From: Coriobacteriaceae bacterium
Lineage (GTDB): Bacteria; Actinomycetota; Coriobacteriia; Anaerosomatales; SLCP01
Assembly (NCBI GenBank): GCA_003563465.1
Contig: PWVH01000028.1
Coordinates: 1 to 18,251, forward strand
Direction: 5' to 3'
Length of the DNA: 18,251 nucleotides
The notes under the pieces were generated by a model. It was not told the DNA's origin and made no database searches. It saw nothing but the letters and a program-made list of their open reading frames with translations. Of the stretch, positions 14,357-18,251 are shown piece by piece. Made by a program: the position numbers and the translations under genes. The stretch's first letter is position 1, and every line of letters starts with the position of its first letter.

Positions 14357-15529
14357 ATGGAGATAGAGATCGGACGAGGCAAGACCGCACGCAGGGCCTA
14401 TGGATTCGACGATATCGCCATCGTGCCCTCACGCCGAACGCGCGATCCTCGGGATGTCGACATCACTTGGACGTTCAGCTTCCGAGGCAAAGACTACGCA
14501 TTCCCGCTGCCGGTGCTCGCATCCGCCATGGACGGAGTGGTCGACCCTGCGTTCGCAGTGAAGATGGGTCGGCTAGGAGGGCTTGCGGTGCTGAATCTCG
14601 AGGGGATTCAGACGCGATATGAGGATCCAGCACCCTTGCTCGAAGCGATCGCGTCCTTTTCGAAAGAGGAGGCCACCGCCAAGATGCAGGAGATCTACCG
14701 CGAGCCGGTGAAACCTGAACTGATCACGAAGCGGGTCAAAGAGATCAAGGATGCCGGAGTGCTAGCGGCAGGATCGTTGACTCCTCAGAACGTGGAGCGC
14801 TACATCGAGGCCGCTCTAGATGGCGAACTCGACATGCTGATAATACAGGGCACGGTCGTCTCGGCCGAGCACAAGTCCTCATACGACGAGCCACTCGATC
14901 TCAACGCGTTCGTCCGGGATCTCGACATACCCTGTATTCTCGGGGGCTGCTGTTCTTATCAGGGCGCGCTGCATCTCATGCGTGCGGGTGCGGTCGGCGT
15001 GCTCGTCGGAGTCGGGCCCGGTCATGCATGCACGACACGCCGGGTGCTTGGCATCGGGGTCCCGCAGTGCACCGCCATCGCAGACGCGGCCGCTGCTCGC
15101 ATGCGTCATCTCGACGAGACGGGCTACTACTCGCACGTGATCGCAGACGGAGGCATGCGGACAGGAGGCGATCTAGCCAAGGCCATCGCTGTGGGCGCCG
15201 ATGCCGCGATGATAGGCTCGCCGCTGGCCTCTGCCTCCGAGGCGCCGGGCAGAGGCTATCACTGGGGCATGGCAACCTTCCACCCCGAACTGCCCCGCGG
15301 AGCGCGTGTTCGAGCGGGCATCAAGGGATCGCTGGAAGATATTCTCCTCGGCCCCGCCCACGAAAACGACGGTACCCTCAATCTCATCGGCGGCCTGCGA
15401 ACTTCGATGGCGACTTGTGGCTACGAGAACCTAAAGGCTTTCCAAAAGGCCGAGGTGATGGTCGCGCCCGCGCTGCAGACAGAGGGCAAGTTCCTCCAGC
15501 AGTCGCAGGGTGTGGGCATGGGCTGCTAG
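14357..15529 (+). CDS. guaB3: IMP dehydrogenase, GuaB3 type (no CBS domains)
   Basis: IMPDH oxidises IMP to XMP with NAD, the entry step to guanine nucleotides. The 390-residue barrel begins MEIEIGRGKTARRAYGFDDI and has LPVLASAMDGVVDP at 51-64. It lacks the CBS pair of classical GuaB, as expected for the GuaB3 family of Actinobacteria and Cyanobacteria. The active-site loop reads VGPGHACTTRRVLGIGVPQ, with nucleophile Cys225; canonical GuaB has GPGSICTTR. The phosphate-site motif DGGMRTGGD is at 264-272. Some GuaB3 proteins are proven IMPDHs while mycobacterial ones are doubtful, so activity is inferred. Its position directly upstream of guaA supports the role. ATG 14357 is chosen; GGGAGG lies 11 nt before it, and the frame upstream runs through the hairpin leader. 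Confidence 0.9.
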   Translation: MEIEIGRGKTARRAYGFDDIAIVPSRRTRDPRDVDITWTFSFRGKDYAFPLPVLASAMDGVVDPAFAVKMGRLGGLAVLNLEGIQTRYEDPAPLLEAIASFSKEEATAKMQEIYREPVKPELITKRVKEIKDAGVLAAGSLTPQNVERYIEAALDGELDMLIIQGTVVSAEHKSSYDEPLDLNAFVRDLDIPCILGGCCSYQGALHLMRAGAVGVLVGVGPGHACTTRRVLGIGVPQCTAIADAAAARMRHLDETGYYSHVIADGGMRTGGDLAKAIAVGADAAMIGSPLASASEAPGRGYHWGMATFHPELPRGARVRAGIKGSLEDILLGPAHENDGTLNLIGGLRTSMATCGYENLKAFQKAEVMVAPALQTEGKFLQQSQGVGMGC

Positions 15530-15538
15530 GAGATCGGC

Positions 15539-17092
15539 GTGAGCGCTTCTTACCATGAACAACAGCCGACGGTCTTGGTCTTGGACTTCGGGGCGCAATA
15601 CGCGCAGCTGATAGCTCGTCGCGTGCGCGAAGCCCGCGTCTACTCCGAGATCGTGCCCTACGATATCTCCGCCGAGGATGTCGAGAGCCGCAAGCCCGCT
15701 GCGCTCATATTGTCGGGAGGGCCGTCGAGCGTGTATGCGGAAGGCGCCCCCAGGATGGATGCGCGCATTCTGGAGATGGGCATCCCGATCCTCGGCCTGT
15801 GCTACGGCATGCAACTGATGGCGCTCGAACTCGGTGGCGAAGTGCCGAGGACCGACGTGGGCGAGTACGGTTTCGCGGAACTACAGGTCGTCGACCCGAG
15901 ATGCCGCCTCCTCGAAGACATGCCCGAGCGCAGTCAGGCCTGGATGAGCCATCGTGACAGCGTGGGAAGCGTTCCCGAGGGCTTCATCATGACCGCGCGT
16001 ACCGCTATTACGCCGATCGCGGCGATGGAAGATCCTGGTCGTAGGCTCTACGCGGCCCAGTTCCACCCCGAGGTCGCGCACACCCAGTTCGGCCAGGAAA
16101 TCGTCAGGCGTTTCCTCTACGAGATTGCCGAGATACCCCCTGTCTGGACGATGGTCAACATCATCGATGAGAACGTCGAGAGCATTCGCGAACAAGTGGG
16201 CGCAGATCGTGTCATCTGTGGCCTTTCGGGCGGCGTGGACTCCAGCGTGACTGCGGCGCTGGTGCATCGTGCGGTCGGCGATCAGCTCACGTGTGTCTTC
16301 GTGGATCACGGCCTCATGCGCAAGGACGAAGGTGCCGAGGTAGTGCGTGTCTTCCGCGACCAGTTCCACGTCGACCTGGTCCACGTGCAAGCCCAGGAGC
16401 GCTATCTCTCGTTGCTTAGCGGCGTGACCGATCCCGAGCAGAAGCGCCGCATCATCGGCGAGGAGTTCTGGAAGGTCTTCTTCGAGGAGGCCACGAAACT
16501 CAAGGGCGCAAGGTGGCTCGCGCAGGGCACTCTCTACCCCGACGTCATCGAAAGCGGTAGCCGGACGGCAGCGAAGATAAAGAGCCACCACAATCTCATA
16601 CCCTTCCCTGATGGGGTGCACTTCGATCTCATAGAGCCTCTAAGGGCGCTGTTCAAGGACGAGGTCCGTGCTGTGGGCAAGGAGCTGGGCCTGCCCGATG
16701 ACATCGTGCTTAGGCAACCCTTTCCGGGCCCGGGCCTGGCAGTGCGCATCATCGGAGAGATCACGTACGAGAAGCTGGAATTGCTTCGCAGGGCCGATGC
16801 CATAGTGCGCGAGGAGATTGCTGCGTGGGATCGAGATGGGACTGTCTGGCAGTACTTCGCCGTCCTGCCCGATATTCGCAGCGTGGGGGTCATGGGTGAC
16901 GAACGGACCTACGGCCGTCCCATCGTGGTACGAGCGGTAACCTCGGTCGATGCCATGACGGCTGATTGGGCACGCTTGCCGCACGAGTTGCTGGCTCGTA
17001 TCAGCAACCGGATCATCAACGAGATCGAGGGCATCAACCGTGTCGCTTACGACATCACCAGCAAGCCCCCGGGCACGATCGAGTGGGAATAG
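15539..17092 (+). CDS. guaA: GMP synthase (glutamine-hydrolysing)
   Basis: GuaA converts XMP to GMP using ATP and glutamine ammonia. The 517 residues hold a class I glutamine amidotransferase domain (about 11-200), with the nucleophile Cys88 in LGLCYGMQ and the His176/Glu178 pair in QFHPEVAHT. The ATP pyrophosphatase domain follows, with the P-loop SGGVDSS at 230-236. The C-terminal dimerisation domain contains QPFPGPGLAVRIIGE and ends DITSKPPGTIEWE, the invariant GuaA terminus. GTG 15539 lies 9 bp after guaB3, and its ribosome site AGGAG (15528-15532) overlaps the guaB3 stop. The two genes are therefore co-transcribed and probably coupled. Confidence 0.98.
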   Translation: MSASYHEQQPTVLVLDFGAQYAQLIARRVREARVYSEIVPYDISAEDVESRKPAALILSGGPSSVYAEGAPRMDARILEMGIPILGLCYGMQLMALELGGEVPRTDVGEYGFAELQVVDPRCRLLEDMPERSQAWMSHRDSVGSVPEGFIMTARTAITPIAAMEDPGRRLYAAQFHPEVAHTQFGQEIVRRFLYEIAEIPPVWTMVNIIDENVESIREQVGADRVICGLSGGVDSSVTAALVHRAVGDQLTCVFVDHGLMRKDEGAEVVRVFRDQFHVDLVHVQAQERYLSLLSGVTDPEQKRRIIGEEFWKVFFEEATKLKGARWLAQGTLYPDVIESGSRTAAKIKSHHNLIPFPDGVHFDLIEPLRALFKDEVRAVGKELGLPDDIVLRQPFPGPGLAVRIIGEITYEKLELLRRADAIVREEIAAWDRDGTVWQYFAVLPDIRSVGVMGDERTYGRPIVVRAVTSVDAMTADWARLPHELLARISNRIINEIEGINRVAYDITSKPPGTIEWE

Positions 17093-17170
17093 GCAATGTA
17101 CCGGCGCGTCAGCGCCCCGGATTCGCTGACGTGGTCTCGTGTACGGAGAAGTCGCTGCGAGGAGGCACGC
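17093..17170 (+). promoter_or_regulatory. Intergenic hairpin region before the chorismate mutase gene
   Basis: CGTCAGCG (17107-17114) pairs perfectly with CGCTGACG (17124-17131) around a 9-nt loop, and the stem can extend by two pairs. An overlapping alternative, GGCGC (17103-17107) with GCGCC (17112-17116), excludes it. There is no T-tract. The ribosome site GAGGAGG (17159-17165) follows. It could be an attenuator, a processing site or a pause signal. Confidence 0.45.
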
Positions 17171-17443
17171 ATGGCAGAGGACAAAATCAAGGAGATCGCC
17201 GATCTGCGGGAGCGAATCGACGAGGTCGACTGCCAGCTTGTTCGCATGCTGAACGAGCGAGCACGTCTGGCACTTGCTATCCGCGAGCTCAAGCCACACG
17301 TGAACTGGGGACTCTACGATCCCAAGCGCGAGGAAGAGATCTTTAGGAATCTCGCCGAATGCAACGAGGGACCGCTGTTCGCCGAGAACCTGCGGGAGAT
17401 CTACGGCGCCATCCTGCACGTGATGAAGGAGCTCCGCGAATGA
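17171..17443 (+). CDS. Stand-alone AroQ-type chorismate mutase
   Basis: Chorismate mutase turns chorismate into prephenate, the branch to Phe and Tyr. The 90-residue all-helical protein aligns with the E. coli P-protein mutase domain at a constant offset of two. R13, R30, K41, D50, R53 and E54 match E. coli R11, R28, K39, D48, R51 and E52. The C-terminal helix appears to lack the equivalent of Gln88; by eye the position falls on R89 or E90. There is no signal peptide, so it is cytoplasmic. ATG 17171 is chosen because GAGGAGG ends 5 nt before it. An in-frame ATG at 17096 would add an Arg-rich 25-residue extension without a ribosome site. The stop overlaps the DAHP synthase start by four bases (ATGA). 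Confidence 0.88.
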   Translation: MAEDKIKEIADLRERIDEVDCQLVRMLNERARLALAIRELKPHVNWGLYDPKREEEIFRNLAECNEGPLFAENLREIYGAILHVMKELRE

Positions 17444-18246
17444 ACGTTTCGAAGACGGGCGCTCGTTCCGCCATCGGCGTCGTCCAGCGCGACGGCGGCG
17501 TCACGATCATCGCCGGCCCATGCTCGGTGGAAAGCTTGGAGCAGATGCGCGAGGTGGCGGCGGTCTGCAAGGAGCTGGGCATCCGCGTCCTTCGGGGCGG
17601 CGCTTACAAGCCGCGCACCTCTCCCTTCTCGTTTCAAGGGCTGGAGGAGAAGGGCCTTCAGATGCTGCGCGAGGCCGCCGATGAGTACGGACTGCTCGTG
17701 GTCACGGAGGTAATCGATTCGGCTCACATAGAGATCGTGGACGCCTACGCGGACATCCTTCAGGTCGGCACGCGCAACATGGCGAACTTCAGTCTCTTGA
17801 AGAAGCTCGGTGCTGCCACGGCCGAGACGCGCAAGCCCGTGCTCTTCAAGCGGGGCATGGCTGCCACGATCGACGAGTGGCTGCAGGCCAGCAACTACAT
17901 CACGATGCAAGGCAACGAGAACGTCATTCTGTGCGAGCGGGGAATCCGCACCTTCGAGACGGCGACTCGCTTCACGCTGGACATCTCGGCTGTGCCCGTC
18001 GTCAAGAAGCTTTCCCTGCTGCCGATAATCGTCGACGTATCGCATCCGACAGGCTCGGCCGATCTGGTTCCTGCAGTCTCGCGTGCTGCAGTGGCGGTCG
18101 GTGCGGACGGCATCATGGTGGAGGCTCATCCCGATCCGCGCCAAGCGCTCTGCGACGGTCCGCAATCACTTGATCTCGATGGACTGAGAAGTTTGATGGC
18201 CGAACTCGAGCCGATCACGAAGTCAGTCGGCGGACGCTTGGTCTGA
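17440..18246 (+). CDS. aroF: 3-deoxy-7-phosphoheptulonate (DAHP) synthase, type I-beta
   Basis: DAHP synthase joins PEP and erythrose-4-phosphate in the first step of the shikimate pathway. The 268-residue barrel begins just ahead of VTIIAGPCSVES. The metal ligands expected for this family are C28, H202 (DVSHPTG), E228 (MVEAHPDP) and D239. LRGGAYKPRTSPFSFQG (51-67) and LFKRGMAATIDEW (135-147) are further signatures. It has only the catalytic barrel: the ferredoxin-like regulatory domain of Thermotoga enzymes and the fused mutase of Bacillus enzymes are absent. KDO-8-phosphate synthase is related, but RGGAYKPRTSPFSFQG and DVSHPTG favour DAHP synthase. ATG 17440 has AAGGAG (17426-17431) and overlaps the mutase stop. 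Only 5 bases follow the stop in the window. Confidence 0.94.
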   Translation: MNVSKTGARSAIGVVQRDGGVTIIAGPCSVESLEQMREVAAVCKELGIRVLRGGAYKPRTSPFSFQGLEEKGLQMLREAADEYGLLVVTEVIDSAHIEIVDAYADILQVGTRNMANFSLLKKLGAATAETRKPVLFKRGMAATIDEWLQASNYITMQGNENVILCERGIRTFETATRFTLDISAVPVVKKLSLLPIIVDVSHPTGSADLVPAVSRAAVAVGADGIMVEAHPDPRQALCDGPQSLDLDGLRSLMAELEPITKSVGGRLV

Positions 18247-18251
18247 AGGTC

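Noticed and set aside
17096..17170. Longer start for chorismate mutase, or a leader peptide for attenuation
   Set aside because: No ribosome site precedes the ATG at 17096; the 25 residues are Arg-rich without runs of Phe, Tyr or Trp, so they do not look like an aromatic leader peptide.
1..18251. tRNA or rRNA genes, CRISPR repeats, insertion sequences, toxin-antitoxin or defence genes
   Set aside because: I looked for T-arm and anticodon-arm patterns in the gaps, regularly spaced repeats, transposase-like frames and terminal inverted repeats, and saw none.

Overview
The window is a dense, GC-rich bacterial stretch. It holds 18 protein genes: 17 on the + strand and one on the - strand. GTG starts are frequent, start/stop overlaps are common, and housekeeping genes are packed tightly. 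Several traits suggest a Gram-positive, high-GC lineage, probably Actinomycetota and perhaps close to Coriobacteriia: a GuaB3-type IMP dehydrogenase, CIRCE-controlled groESL with a GGM-tailed GroEL, an iron-sulfur family 4 uracil-DNA glycosylase, and a RimI-TsaD fusion. This placement is an inference; no rRNA gene is present to test it.

Region 1 (1-5353) is cell-envelope precursor and repair metabolism: the 3' part of glmS, acpS with an unusual tail, the bifunctional NAD(P)HX repair enzyme, a stand-alone CBS-pair protein and alanine racemase. Gaps range from 4 to 55 bp, so this is probably one transcription unit entering from the left. Region 2 (5563-9391) is a second tight unit: nitroreductase, uracil-DNA glycosylase, tsaE, tsaB and the rimI-tsaD fusion. 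It has 4-bp gaps or stop/start overlaps, and it carries most of the bacterial tRNA t6A37 machinery apart from TsaC.

Region 3 (9392-11725) is groES-groEL. It has a clear promoter, a near-perfect CIRCE operator, a leader that can fold in alternative ways, and a 13-bp terminator hairpin. Region 4 (11781-14099) has a - strand GT4 glycosyltransferase and a + strand ychF, diverging from a short gap in which candidate promoters overlap. Region 5 (14100-18251) starts with a 257-bp leader holding a candidate promoter, a symmetric operator-like dyad and a long hairpin. It then runs guaB3, guaA (IMP to GMP), a stand-alone AroQ chorismate mutase and a type I-beta DAHP synthase. The last two overlap by 4 bp, which suggests a regulatory partnership in trans.

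I do not see a mobile element, CRISPR array, defence island, tRNA or rRNA. I found no strong case for a wholly new system. The most interesting points are the RimI-TsaD fusion, the split chorismate mutase/DAHP synthase pair sharing an operon with GMP synthesis, the operator-like dyad and leader hairpin before guaB3, and the alternating complementary segments in the groES leader.
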